64,000 bases of DNA from Emiliania huxleyi CCMP1516. Its lineage: Eukaryota; Haptophyta; Isochrysidales; Noelaerhabdaceae. The DNA lies in the NCBI RefSeq assembly GCF_000372725.1, contig NW_005195801.1:451352-515351 (forward strand), in the 5' to 3' direction. The notes under the pieces were generated by a model. It worked only from the letters and a program-made list of their open reading frames with translations. It was not told where the DNA came from and did no database searches. Below are positions 19,812-31,155 of this stretch, in pieces. Position numbers and translations under genes: made by a program. Position 1 is the first letter of the stretch. Each line of letters begins with the position of its first letter.

Positions 19812-19985
19812 GCCCTCTCCCCAAAAATAAACGAAAGAAAACGGACAACCCAAGGGAGGGATGGGAGGACGGCACGCCGCCACCACACAGGGATTTTAAG
19901 GAGAGGGGTGTGATGCCGCCCACCCTTGGGCGTCCGCCTCTTCCTATCTCTCTTCGCAGTCTCTCGCAGATTCTCGCCGGGTGCG
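19812..19985 (+). repeat. Dispersed repeat R3 (full copy)
   Basis: Contains gggagggatgggaggacgg, then ccaccacacagggatttta and ccacccttgggcgtc. A second long copy lies inside GPN2 intron 1 (13583-13750). Partial inverted copies lie at 36237-36312 and 60793-60870. Confidence 0.8.
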
Positions 19986-20029
19986 CTTCTTACGCGTCTT
20001 CCGCTTTCTAGCGAGAACCACCTTCTGTG

Positions 20030-20300
20030 GTCACCGCATGCGAAGCAATCGCGCCGTGCGTCGCCGTGCGTGCGTGTGAGCGCCCCTGAGCAACCCTCCC
20101 CACCCCACACGCCCACCGGCGCACCCTCGGCCCGCACACGCGCCCTGGCGACCCACAGACCTCCCCCGCCGCCGCGCGTTCGACGTGGTGCCGAGACCGC
20201 TCCGGCGGCATGACAGCCCCTGCTGCTTCCTGTCGCAGGAAGAGCCGCGGACGGCGCTGATCGTGCGTCCATAGAGCCAGCTCCGCGCGATGCCGTCCTT
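20030..20300 (+). pseudogene. Broken paralogue of the start of the 21.6-kb protease-like gene
   Basis: 20180-20280 matches 21575-21675 at nucleotide and protein level: HDSPCCFLSQEEP here against HDSPCCFLLQEEP there. Differences are mostly single bases plus a 3-nt indel. Here the frame hits a stop (TAG at about 20271). Only a short 5' portion is duplicated. Confidence 0.5.
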
Positions 20301-21507
20301 CCGGGCGACGACGCTCGCCTTCTGCAGGGCACACGGTGCGGCGCTGCGCTGTCGCGAGCGCGCCGCCGACATTCACTCAGATTCGCCGAGCGCTGCGCGG
20401 CTGGCTGACGCCGCTCGCTCAGGCGGGCGCGGCTTGTAATCCCTCGGCGCCGGCGACATTGATCCGTACAACGTGGCCGGACAAGGCCACAAAGCTTCCA
20501 CGGGCGGGTGAGGCGCCGGTGATCCTAGCTAGCTGCCCTGCTGCTGCGATCGCCGCTGCCGCTGCAATAGCCGCAGGCGCAGGCACGACGACCATTATTG
20601 GACCATCCACCGGTGCGGCGAACATGTGTCTCGGTGCCCTCCCGCTCGTCTTGTTCATACTCCATCGCCAGGCGCACTTCCGTCCTGACGCTCCCGCTGC
20701 TCGCGGCGCGGCGCCGCGGTGCGCAGGCGCGCGCGTGGCCACAGCTGAGAAGCCGCGACTGCTCGACGGCGCGCGCCGTACTGCGCCTTTGGGGCGCGAC
20801 GGCCGTCGAGCCGCGTGACACGCTCTCCACGGCCGCAGCGACCCGGAGCAGCGGCGGCGACGAGGGCGAGGGCGAGGGCGAGGGCGCTCTCGGCTCGGCT
20901 AGAGCGGCCGAGAGGCAGTGCGGTCGCGCCTTTTACCGCGACCGCCGCGCCGCCACAGCGGGCGAGCTCGCGCGGGTGTGGCGGGGGCGAGGGGTGCCAC
21001 GTGGCGGGGGCGAGGGCTGCTGCGGCCGTCAGCGTCAGTCTGCGTGTCGGGGCGCGTTCGCCCGCGTACGGCTCAGACAGGCGTCGGTCGCCGCCTCCGC
21101 TGCACGCGGGGCGTTGCGCTGCGCGAGAGCCGCCTGCAATTGCTAGCCATGTGCTTGTTTCACGGCGGCAATGGGTCACGCTCACGCCTCACGGGTGTGG
21201 GGCACGCTCACACGGGTGTGCACTCTCGCTACCATTTTTCACATCTGCTGGTTGGACTAACGGCGTATTCTGTCTCATAAAAAGTCTGCTCCTTGGTCAG
21301 AAGGAGCCAACTCTGCCTTAAACTTTGATTGCTAGAGGGAATGCCGGCCGGAAAGCTAGCTCAAACACGGAAGAAAAACGGCTTCGCGGGCACTTGTGCA
21401 CAGGCGTTTCGCGGACGGACGCGCGAATCGAGTGGCTGTGTTTGCGTTCGGTCGCCGGCGCTGTTTGTGGGCCCGCATGAGCAGTTCTCGCCGACGCTCC
21501 GGGGCGA
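20301..21507. other. GC-rich gap, no supported gene
   Basis: Open frames on both strands (Ala/Arg-rich) lack domains. A 'ggtcaccgcatgcgaagcaa' block just upstream (20029-20048) recurs at 25488-25507, so part of the region is repeat-derived. Confidence 0.4.
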
Positions 21508-21624
21508 GTGCGTCCAACGACACGCCCACGGTGCGCACACGCGCGGCTCAGCCGCGCACAGACCTGCCATCGCCTCTGCACGCTCGACGTGCTGCCGAGA
21601 CCGCGCCAGCAACATGACAGCCCC

Positions 21625-24215
21625 TGTTGCTTCCTGTTGCAGGAAGAGCCGGTGCGTACGGTGCTGGTCGTGAGTCCACAGAGTCAACTTCACGTGCTGC
21701 AGTCTGACAGGAAGTCAACGCTCAACTTCTGCAACGAATATAAGCAGCGGCATAACTACTTTCGGAAAATGGCAGTGCACGAGACCCAAGAGAATGCATC
21801 GCTCTGGGTGCTCCTGTCAAGGGCCAGGTGGATTCGGAACGAGAAGTACGGCGCGGTCGTCGCGGTCGCTGGGCCAAAGGCGCTGTTTGATCACCAAGAG
21901 ACCATTTGTCTCACCTCTGGCCTGCCGGTGGCGTCGATGAGGTTTGGCGACCAAAGCAACGTGGGCCACCTTCTCAACTCGGTGCCTCGCGAGCATCTGT
22001 GCACCCGTCATCTCGCAAATGTTTTCACGGCAACCGTGGCACTGTAGGAAGGGATCGGCGACCGCGGCCGGGGAGGCCTCGGTGGCTGGGTCGCCATGAA
22101 GCAGCCCGAATGGGCAGAGCGGCTCTCGGCGGCAGATGGGCTGACCCCGTGCGACAAGTGCGGCCACCCAACGATGGTGCTCGTCTTCGATGAGTCGGGT
22201 TGCGTATGGAGGAACTCGCCGGCAGCCGAGGCCTGGAATCTAGCGCCAAATGCCGATGTCTCGCTCAACGAGGGGTCGGTCGACCGTGAGATTGACCAGC
22301 TCACCGGCCAGCAGCTCGAGAACTACTTGGAAGCCGACGAGGTGATGGAAGAGGCGGGCGAGGAGCAGGACTCCCACGACGGCACCGAGCCCTCAGGCTT
22401 CTACCAGGAACTTCTCGAGGTGCCTCCTCGCTGCATCTCCCCCTTGCTTTTTTGCCTGCGCTCACTCTGTGCTGCCCTCTTGCAGGCAGTTGAAGAGCTG
22501 CCGCAGAACGGCGAGGGCGAGGAGGCGCTCTTGTCCACATTTCCTGTCGACTCGCTGAGTCCCCTCGCCGCCGTCTCCCGCTCCAAGATGGAGCTGATGT
22601 CCGATTGGTCATTCCGGGTTTGGCGGCAGGGGCTGCCTCGCGAGCTCGCCCTTCGCGCCGTGCTTGGGCCGCAGATGCGTGCCGAGCTTGATCGGGTTTG
22701 GTCCCAGGTGCGGCCGCTCTTTGCTGCGACCGGCTGCAACCCGTTGCAGTTGATGTCCTACATGGAGCGCCAATTCCCGTACGAGTACAATTTGCTCGCC
22801 CACGCGGCCACCGGCGTCGAGCGCCACCATCTCGTGCAAAGCTGCATCGACTCGCCGCTGCCTGGCGACCACACGATGATGACCGAGCTGGCGGGACGCT
22901 TCACGGGACGCATCATCTTTGCGATAGCGGGCACGTCCTCGCAGAGGGAGCGAGAGGACCCGGACACTCTCTCGCCGACCTATGTGCAGAACCACGCGAA
23001 TGGCGCCCTGATGCGCGAGATCTCGATGCTGCACTCCCTCCAGCCGCGTCTGCTCATGCCTCTAACTTTTTCGACCTCTACGCTCACTCGTCTTCCGAGG
23101 AGGGCGAGCTCCTCATCACCCCGGAGCTCGACGCGCCGCTGCACCAGTGGTTTCAGGCACGGCAGTACCTGTACAACTCCTCGGGGCTGCTTGACGCCGC
23201 CACCATCTCGTCGGCGATCGCCACCCTCAACGCGTTCCGTGATGCAGTGCGGAGAGGTCATCTCCAGGCGAGACTTGGGGCGCTTGATGAGGCGCAGCTG
23301 CACGCGGCTATCGATGAGGGGATGGGGCGATTTGGATCGGCATTGAGCGTGCTTTCGACTCTGCTGAGCAACACCGACACGCACCACCTCTTTCTGCGGG
23401 TCACCTTCACGCCAACGTGCTCCAACTGCCATGAGCTCGCCCGCCCGCACTTGGTCCAGCCCTCTAACGACGAGTGGCGGCCGCTCATCTTGTTGACCAC
23501 GCAGGAGCTGTATGCGGCAGGTGGCAACGTATTGGCAGCGCTGGACAGATCCTGCAGCACTGTGCGATCCACGCGCTCAAATATGCGCTGCGCGCAATGT
23601 GCGGGCACCCTTGAGCTAGTACCGCACACGAGCTGGCCTACGACACACGTCGGGGCGGGCCTGGCAGCGGCTGGAGGAGCCGCGAGCAACAGTGATAGTG
23701 GCGTCCCCGCACACAGCGATAGTGGCACCTTCCCTCGGCTCATTGCCCTCGAGCTCCCCGAGCGCGCGCCAGCCACCTTGCAGCACAGCCTCCCTCAGCA
23801 GCACTGCTTTGGCACTGGATCGGCCGCGGCAGCTTCGTTTCGACTCATCGCCGTCCTCTACTATCTGGACCAGTGTCACTTCATCGCCTACGTCCTTGAC
23901 CCGCGCGAGCTCATCTGGCTCCGCTATGATGGCATGCACGCGAATGGTTGTGGCACGCCCATGGCCGCTCCACACGGCCGCATCCAGCACAACGGCGCCG
24001 AGTACTCTCCTGTCGCCGCAATCTATGTTAGGCGCGAGGAGGGCGATCGAGGCACGGCCGGCAGTGGTGCGACCGCTGCGGGCGCCTCGCGCTCGCCGCC
24101 GCGGCTGCTTCGCCAACGCAGACAGGCGAATGTGTGGAGCAGAAACTCATGTTACGTGGACTCGGCACTGGTAGTGTGGGAGCATATCGAGCGTTGGCTG
24201 GCTGTGGCGATGTGA
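21625..24215 (+). CDS. Ubiquitin-protease-like (USP-type) protein with zinc-finger cysteines
   Basis: Frame-1 exon from about 21643 (or ATG 21769) to 21981; then 22048-22419, 22486-23002 and 23044-24215. Two 66-nt GT-AG introns and one 41-nt GC-AG intron give one continuous frame (692 aa counted from ATG 22096 when 22420-22485 is retained); the first removes the stop at 22045. Seen: CDKCGHPTMVLVFDESGC; CSNCHELARPHL and CAQCAGTLEL (paired CxxC as in USP fingers); FPRLIALELPE; YLDQCHFIAYVLD and WLRYDGM (USP His-box-like). SRNSCYVDSALVV, like a USP Cys box, comes last. Substrate unknown. The 5' end is uncertain, and a broken partial copy lies 1.4 kb upstream, so a transposon origin is possible. 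Confidence 0.5.
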
Positions 24216-24358
24216 GCTCCTTTTTTCTGCATGCGTACACAAAATGGCATCGTGTGCGCGAGCGTTTGCGGCGAAGCGCGCTCCTGACTCTCGTCTCTCG
24301 GGTTGCTCGCTCACGCACGAAACCTCAAACCACACCAATCACACACCGCGCAACGGGC

Positions 24359-25165
24359 TCACCAACCCTGCGAACGTGCTCGGCGTTTCTGCCCACGTTG
24401 CGGCCCGGGCTCGGGCTCGCTCGCTCGAGCGAGCTCCCGCTGTTGCCTCTCAGTCTCACGCGCCTGCTGCAGCCTCTCCAGCTCCCGTCGCTGCCGCCTA
24501 GCCTTTTTCTCCGCCCGCCTCTGTTCCCGCGCCCGCGCCCGCTTCTTCTCCTCCTCGCGGGCCATCTTCGCCTCCTCGGCCGCGATCTCGATCGCCCACA
24601 GCGACGTCGCCGCGACCTTCTCCGCGCGCCTCGCCACCTCCGCCTCCTCGCGGTCAGTCGCGCGCCTCAGCTCGAGGAGCGCCTCGTTGGGCACGCCTGC
24701 CTCGACGAGAGTCTGCGCGGAACCGTCGGCCCTGAACTCGCACAAGCGCTGTGCCGGTCCGTGCAGCGGCGCACTGCTCGGCCCGCCAGCGCGCCGCTCC
24801 TCAGGCCGGAGCCAGAGCTCGGGCCGGCGCCCGAGGAGGTCTGCGCGTCCCGGCATCACGGCTTTTACCTCGCCGACCGTGGTCATGATGCCGACGGGAA
24901 GGAAGAGCGTCTCGGCCCGCGAGACGTCGGGCCTGGTGATACGCACGACCCGCTGCCCGCGATCGCGGTACCCCTTGAGGATGGCGACGCGAGCGAGATC
25001 CTTGACGGAGAACACGACGCCAGCGCCGGGATGCGCTGAGCGGGGCAGCCCTTGGAGGTCGGCGTCGGTCAGGCCGTACTCGCTGCGGGCGCGGACGATG
25101 CCGAGCTGTGCGACGCCGGCGGGAACGAGCAACTCGAGTCCGAGAGGCGCAGAGGACGATGCCAT
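24359..25165 (-). CDS. Uncharacterised protein with charged coiled-coil tail
   Basis: Single exon, ATG at 25165, 268 aa, convergent with the protease-like gene. The N-terminal half is globular in character (VVFSVKDLARVAILKGYRD, then LFLPVGIMTTVGEVKAVMPG). The C-terminal about 100 residues are Arg/Glu/Ala-rich (EEAKMAREEEKKRARAREQR) and should form a long helix or coiled coil. The basic end (QKRRARSQGW) could direct it to the nucleus. Family not recognised. Confidence 0.5.
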   Translation of the reverse strand: MASSSAPLGLELLVPAGVAQLGIVRARSEYGLTDADLQGLPRSAHPGAGVVFSVKDLARVAILKGYRDRGQRVVRITRPDVSRAETLFLPVGIMTTVGEVKAVMPGRADLLGRRPELWLRPEERRAGGPSSAPLHGPAQRLCEFRADGSAQTLVEAGVPNEALLELRRATDREEAEVARRAEKVAATSLWAIEIAAEEAKMAREEEKKRARAREQRRAEKKARRQRRELERLQQARETERQQRELARASEPEPGPQRGQKRRARSQGW

Positions 25166-25767
25166 GAGCTCCGCGCTGTCGTCGCTGGGCAGCGTGGCGA
25201 CGACGCCACCAAGCCTTCGCAGATGGCGATAGTGGCGACGTCAGCGGTGTCGAGGACCAGCGGACACCTAGTGGGACGCCTGTGTGTCAGAGGAGCGCGT
25301 CCAGAGCGCGTCCACACCGCACAGGCACAAGTGTGCGTGCGTGCGGCCGAGTGGCGGCGCGCTCGCGCGCGCGCTGAGGGTGGTTGAGGTGAGATTGACC
25401 ACCGAGCGCTCGCGAGCGGCCGCGGGGAGGGTCCGTCCACGGTCTCTGTCCTCTAGGAGTCGCGCGGGCGGCCAGGGAGCGCGTGGGAGGTCACCGCATG
25501 CGAAGCAAGTCGGCGCGGGGTGCTCGCTCGCAAGCGGTGGAGGCGTCATCAGCGAACCTCCGCCCAGCAAAAACTCAGGACCCGCTGACGGTGACAATCG
25601 TTGTAGGCCGGCTGAACAACAATAAGGAAGGCCTGGCAGTGACCCACGACGATCTCCAGCGTCCAGTGCGGGTAATACCCGAAAATACCTGGAAAATCCC
25701 GGGGGTATTCTCGGGTTTTACCCGGGTTTTTTGCCGTTTTCTGCTTGCTGGCCGCTGAACAACAGTA
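25166..25767. other. Gap with dispersed repeats
   Basis: Contains the second copy of the 'ggtcaccgcatgcgaagcaa' block (25488-25507) and a cluster of GGGTA/TACCC palindromic motifs (25665-25735), just left of the DNA transposon. No gene supported. Confidence 0.5.
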
Positions 25768-26311
25768 ACGCCCCCCACAGCAAATCGGTTTTTGCCCTTA
25801 AATAGTGCGATTTCCCACCACTGCCAAGCGAAAAATAGGCCATCAAAAATCGCCAAAAATCGCACTAATCTCGACGCGCGTTTAGGTTAAGGGCGCGTCG
25901 AGATCCAAAACTCGACGCGGCCACCTCCAAGCCCGAATCTGGCCCAGGGCCCAAAACCTACCAAGGCAGGCGTCGGCTTTCGCCGCTTCCGTTTCCTTGA
26001 GCACCAGGATGACAGAACTGGCCGTTGCCAGACTAGGGACTATTATGCGCCTCGCCGAGGCGCACAATAGTCCCCGTCAGCGCCACGCGCGAGAGCATGT
26101 GTCCAATGTGCAACGCGGCGGCGCGATCAGTCACGGGACGACCGACGGAAGCCAGATAAGCCACAAAACTCGCTCTCGCAGAGCAGGTTTTCACCGATTT
26201 GCTGTGGGCGTTGGCTGAAAATAGTGCTCAAAACCGACCAAGTCAAGCGAAAATCGGCCCAACGAAAACAGCACTAGTTAAGGGCAAAAACCGATTTGCT
26301 GTGGGGGGCGT
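25768..26311. mobile_element. Non-autonomous DNA transposon (MITE-like) with TIRs and 10-bp TSD
   Basis: Terminal inverted repeats of at least 34 bp begin ACGCCCCCCACAGC at both ends and match imperfectly further in. The element is flanked by the direct repeat aacaacagta at 25758-25767 and 26312-26321. It has no coding capacity. An internal hairpin lies at 26035-26073 (ggactattatgcgcctcg). A 9-11-bp TSD with long TIRs suits the Mutator (MULE) class; that assignment is inference. Confidence 0.85.
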
Positions 26312-26444
26312 AACAACAGTAACAAACAGTAACAGCATGGGCTGGGATGAACACTTGAACAACGTTAAGGATTTCAGCCAACAATAGTGCAACTGTTAGG
26401 CCCAAAGTTAACGTTTGACAGCTCTAAGAGCAGCAGCTCCGCCG

Positions 26445-29140
26445 TCAACTCGCGGCGGCGCCGCTCGCCGCCCGCTTCGCGGCCCCCCTGCCCGCGACCC
26501 GCCTCTCGGCGGGGTCGAACCCGCCGTCGGTGGCGAGCGGGTCGTAGACGGCCCACGACGGCGTCGGGGCCGCGTACTCGGCGGCGGTGAACTCGGTGCC
26601 GTTGGCCTGCCAGTCTTGGTACAGGTCGAAGAAGCGCTCGTAGTCGATCCACGTGTGCCAAACGCCGTCGCGGCAAAACGCGTCGGCGGCGATCAGGACG
26701 CAGTTGGAGTGGGCGTGCTCGGACGCGATGGTGTAGCCGGGGCCGGCGGCGGCGGCGAGCCGCTCGCAGTAGGCGCGCACCTCGTGGTGGAAGGGGCACT
26801 CCTTGATGGTTAGGGGCGACGCCTGTGGACCCACGGGGCCGGTGTGAGCAGGAGACGTGGAGAAGAGGCGCGGTCGACTCGTGCGCGAGGGGCGAGGCCT
26901 TCGAGTCGCCGCAGTAGGTGACGCCCTTGACCTCGATCAGGTCCGGCGCGCCGCGCCGCACCAGCTCCGCGTACGCATCGAGCTCGGAGTCGTTCCAGCC
27001 GTTGACGAGCGTCAGCCGGAAGACCGTGCGCTGCCTATGCACTCGCGCCTCATCGTCAGTCGCTGTCACCCGTCGGGAGCGTGGCCGGAAGAGCGTGCGC
27101 GTGCCGCTTGCGCGCGAGCAGGCCGACGCACTCGTTGAACCGCTCCCAAAAGTCGGAGAAGAGCGGCCGGTCCACCGCCTTGAGCTGCTCGCGCGTGGGC
27201 GCGTCGATGGAGATGTAGAGCTGCGTGCACGGAACGAGCTGCTCCATCTCCTTGGGGAACTGCGCGTTGGTCACCATGAAGGTGGAGATGCGGCGCCGGT
27301 GCAGCTCCGCGAGAAACGCGTTGATGCGCGGGTAGATGATCGGCTCGCCGACCAGCGAGAGGGCGCAGTGGCGGACGCGCCGGAGGGCGTCCTCGAGCCG
27401 CTCGGGCAGGATGCCTACCCGCGCTCCACCTCGGTCCACCCCGGCCCAGCCTCGGCCAGCCTCGGCCAGCCTCGTCCCGTCTCGTCCCATCTCAATCCCG
27501 CGTCGTCTCGAGCCGCTCTCTCTCTGGGGGGGGGGGGGGGTAGTGCCTGGCACGCCGCGCAGCGACTTGACCATCTTGAGGTGCTCACGCTCGAAGCCCT
27601 CGACGAGCTCGTGCGGGTCGTCGACCTCCCAGCGGAAGGAGGTGCCGACCGGGTTGTCGTGGTGCCGCCAGCAAAAGACGCACTTGTTTGCGCACGCGAG
27701 GGACGGTGTCGCCTCCATGCACGAGTACGAGGCGATGCCTATCAGATACTACTCACAGCTGCCGCACTCCGCTCGCAATCCCCTCCTCCTTCTTGCGGCC
27801 AGCAGGCGGGCGGGGAGGAGGCGCCGTAGAAGGTGTGCTTGTAGCAGCCGCCCCGCCCGCGCAGCATCGCCTTTGTCCACCGGCACAGCTTGACCCCCGA
27901 GTGCGAGCCGACGATCTTGTACCCCTGCTTCGTGAGCGACTTGCGCAAAGACTCACTCACCATCTTCTTGCGACCCTCGCCTGGAGCGCGAGCACGCAAG
28001 GCTTGAGGCTGCGAGCACGGCATCGCGGACCGCACTCTTGCCGACTCGCGGACTCTTGCCAACCGCTACGCGTGCGTGTCGTCTCGCGCTCGCTCTTCCA
28101 CAACGGCGCTGTGCGAGGCATACGTCGCACATCTAGAGCCCCCTCGCCGCCGGCCGCCGCCGCGCGCTTGCTCATCCGCGCGCCCAGGTCCTCGACGTCC
28201 ACCAGGCCGCCTATCAGCCAGCCATTCATCCATCCCTTCGCAGAGCCTCGCAGGGACGCGCCCTCCGCTTGCACTGTGGTGGACCGCTGTCCGACAGCCC
28301 GCCCTGATCTGCATCCTCCTCCTCCCCGTCCTCCTCCCCCTCCCCCTCGTCCTCCTCGTCCCCGTTCTCGTCCTCCAGGCCGACGGCGCGGCCATCCTGC
28401 CCGCCCGCCGCCTGCTCCGCCCCCGCGCTCCCATCCCGCGCCGCCCCCCGCTTTGCCGCAGCGTCTGCGCCGCTTCGCGGCCTCGCCGCCGCCGCCAAGC
28501 TCGGGACCGCGCGCGCGCTCCACTCGCCAAACTGCTCCGAGAGCCGGTTGTCGATGTCGTCGCCCCAGCAGGAGCGGGCGACCCGCACCCCCCCGAGCCG
28601 CCGGATCGACCCGTCCAGCCGCCGCGCCGCCGCGTTGAAGTCGCGGCGCGGGTACTCGGAGTTGCCGCACCCAAACACGCTGAATCGCAGCGAGCGCAGG
28701 TCGAGATCAGTGCCGCGAAAGTCTGCGGCGGCGCTGGCGAGCGAGTCCACCGCCGCTTCGCACCCCGGGGGCGGCACGCCGCCCTCGTACGTGGCGATGA
28801 CAAACGCGGCGCACTCCAGCGACGTGAGGCCGTCCGTGTCGTACCCGATGAGGCTCACCGTCTCGGCGGCGACGCCCGCCTCGCGCAGCGCGGCGGCCAG
28901 CCGCTCGGCGAGCCGGCGGCTGCCGCCCTTGAGCGTGCCGTAAAACACGACCACCGGCTGCCTGCCACTGGCGGGTCGGCCGGCGGCGGCGGCAGCGCTG
29001 CTGTCGGCCGCTGATGCTGCAGCGCTGGCCTCGGGCGGGGACGGAGCGGCCCCAAAGATGACGTACACGAGGGTGAGAGCAAATATCGAGAGAGCGGCTA
29101 GGAGGGGTGCGGGCAGCAAATCGAGGCGGAGCAGGCTCAT
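26445..29140 (-). CDS. TYW1: tRNA wybutosine-synthesis radical-SAM enzyme TYW1
   Basis: TYW1 builds the tricyclic imG-14 base on m1G37 of tRNA-Phe. Seven exons: 29140-28303, 28210-28124, 27980-27825, 27738-27547, 27414-27101, 27030-26899 and 26822-26445, totalling 2097 nt (698 aa). The N-terminus has a membrane segment (LLAALSIFALTLVYVIFG), then a flavodoxin-like domain (VVFYGTLKGGSRRLAERL and FSVFGCGNSEYPRRDFN). An acidic linker follows, then GSHSGVKLCRWTKAMLRGRG. The radical-SAM cysteines lie in CANKCVFCWRHHDNP. Then come CALSLVGEPI, VTNAQFPKEM, SIDAPTREQLKAVDRPLF, EVKGVTYCGDSKASPLTIKE and HTWIDYERF. The length fits animal and plant TYW1. Five of six introns are GC-AG. Confidence 0.93.
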
Positions 29141-29344
29141 CAGGTGGCCAGGTGAGAGGGCGGCGCGCCCGGCAGCTGTGCGGCCCGGGGCCCAGCGCCT
29201 GCGGCTCTTTTTTTTTATAAATAAAAAGAAAACGCCAAAGCTTCTCAACTGCGCCCACACCTCAAAACAACTACCATGGAGACAACTCCCATGGTCCATG
29301 CCACACTACTTCTGTAACGCCGCTGCAGGCACGACGCGCCGCGC

Positions 29345-30273
29345 TCACTCGTCCTCGGCCGAGATTGCGATCAGGTGCATCTCGGGGCGCGGGAAGAAGG
29401 GCAGCGCCTTGAGGCCGTACTGGCCGCAGTGGAGCGGCACCTGCCGGCCGGCGGGCGCGGGGAGCGTTGGGGGCTAGGCAAAGGGGCAAACGGCGGCTGG
29501 CGAGCGAGGGTCAGGTGGGGGCGGCGCCTGCATGCCAGAGTGCTCGGTGCCGCGGCAGATTGCGGAGGCGCTAAAGTCGAGCTCTTCTCGGACCGCTCTC
29601 ACCAGGTCGCCCAGCGTGAGCTCGGCCGAGAGCTGCAGCGAGCCGAGCAGCGCCTGCGACGCCGCGACGCGCACGCGGTGTTGGGGCACACGGCGCACGC
29701 ACCTCTCCCGCGTGTGCCGCGCCGAGAGCGCGCGCGCTCTCTCTCTTCTCTCTGCGCCTCATCGCAGCACTCGGTGTGGTACACCATGAGCTCGCGCTTC
29801 CCAGTGCTGCCGAGCGAGGCGGCGAGCCCCTCCACCGAGAGGACCGGCCGCGCGCCGCCGCCGCGACCCGCTCTGCTCGTCTCACCGCGCTCTGGAGCGC
29901 CGTTGCTCGATGCGGGCCGGCCGCTGCCGTCGCCACTGCCGTCGCCACTGCCGTCGCCGTCTGGGTCGTGCGAGGTGAGGTCGTGGATCCGCTCTGGCCC
30001 CGGCCGCCCTCTATCTACCACCCGCGCGCCGCCTTCGACTAGCAGCGCATGCACCAGCGGGTCCGTCTCTCCGGCGTCGCGTGCGCTGGCGTGCGAGGCT
30101 GGCGCGAGCAGCTCGGTGAGAGCAGGGTTGGCGCGCGCGGCCAGCGAGCGGAAGCAGCCGCAGCGTGGCAGGCCAGCGACGAGGACCGGCTCGCCAGGCA
30201 GGCCGTCCAGCCGCATCACCGGCCCGACGCAGCCGCACTCCCGGCAGTGGCTTCTCGGCGAAGCGGGCTCCAT
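29345..30273 (-). CDS. Uncharacterised cysteine-containing protein
   Basis: Model: exons 30273-29758, 29653-29528 and 29440-29345, 738 nt (245 aa), both introns GC-AG. The N-terminus has clustered cysteines (HCRECGCVGPV and LPRCGCFRSLAARANP), a possible metal site. The middle is Gly/Asp/Ser low complexity and may contain an unrecognised in-frame intron (a 12-bp GGCGGCGCGCGG direct repeat brackets it). The end reads KRELMVYHTECCDE, LTLGDLVRAVREELDFSASA and QVPLHCGQYGLKALPFFPRP. Family not recognised. Head-to-tail with TYW1 on the same strand. Confidence 0.5.
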
Positions 30274-30276
30274 ACG

Positions 30277-30416
30277 TGTGTACACACTGGCGAGGTACTT
30301 CCAGCCTGCTGTGAAAACAGGTGACCAGTCTCGCCGAGGCTCGCCCCAGCACTCTCGGGTTGACTCGGCCAGACTAAAACCTCGAGAGGCGTGGGAGTAC
30401 CTCGCCAGTGTACACA
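30277..30416. mobile_element. Small MITE-like hairpin element
   Basis: Arms 'gtacacactggcgaggtact' and the reverse complement of 'agtacctcgccagtgtac' enclose about 95 bp, differing by a 2-nt indel. No coding capacity. It sits immediately upstream of the ATG of the preceding minus-strand gene, so it may form part of that promoter. Confidence 0.55.
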
Positions 30417-30576
30417 TAAATTTTTTTCCAACAATATACCTAATATATTCAGTCCCTGCATGCACGCGGTGCTCTTCTTTATTTCTTGGAAAGAAAAATA
30501 ATCTTCAAAGTTTCCCGGTAATCTGCTCGGGGCGGCGGCTGGTCCCCCGGTCAGTTGCAACCGTGTGCCGAAATAG

Positions 30577-31155
30577 ATGCTCGCGGGCAACCAGCGGGCC
30601 TCGCTGCTCTTGCTCATCGAGCAGAGCGCGACTCGCGCCGACACAACGTTGCGTCGCGAGCGGGCGGCAACGAGCCTCCAGGCTTGTGAGCGAGGGAGGG
30701 TCGCCCGCGCCCGCGTCGCTTCGCCTGTGAGTCAGCGGCAGGTGCGGATGTCCGTCTCGCCTGGGACCTTTGCAGCGGCGCCTGCGACCCCGTCAGCGAC
30801 CTCTGCAGCGGCGCCTGCGACGTCGGTAGCCCCTGCAGCGGCAGCCTGGACGGCGGCTGCCCCGACAGCAGCGGCGGTTCCCGCCACCACCGTCTGCACC
30901 ACCGTCGCAGACAGGGCGAAGCTGGCTCACCTGGAAGTTGTGACGAAGCTGGCTACCCTGGAGTGGTGGTGCTTCGGCACGCCCTACACTGCCTTCCGCG
31001 AATCGAAGACGCAGAGGGTCAGCACCGTGGCCACCCCTCGCACGGCAGGGGGGAACCGCTCGCGGGTGGCTGCCCCCGACGCCACCGGCGACGACGACGA
31101 GATGCCGCGCTTCCTCCATGACGCAGAGGCGCAGCTTCGCCAGTTCCAAGTGTGA
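30577..31155 (+). CDS. Doubtful Ala/Thr-rich ORF
   Basis: ATG at 30577, 192 aa. A TSAAAPATSVAPAAA-type low-complexity middle is followed by a more normal segment (KLAHLEVVTKLATLEWWCFG, then DDDEMPRFLHDAEAQLRQFQ). No family recognised. It could be the gag-like part of an element or a spurious frame. Confidence 0.25.
   Translation: MLAGNQRASLLLLIEQSATRADTTLRRERAATSLQACERGRVARARVASPVSQRQVRMSVSPGTFAAAPATPSATSAAAPATSVAPAAAAWTAAAPTAAAVPATTVCTTVADRAKLAHLEVVTKLATLEWWCFGTPYTAFRESKTQRVSTVATPRTAGGNRSRVAAPDATGDDDEMPRFLHDAEAQLRQFQV

Noticed and set aside
27336..28638. Plus-strand ORFs across the TYW1 locus
   Set aside because: TYW1 motifs are unambiguous on the minus strand; the plus frames contain no recognisable sequence.
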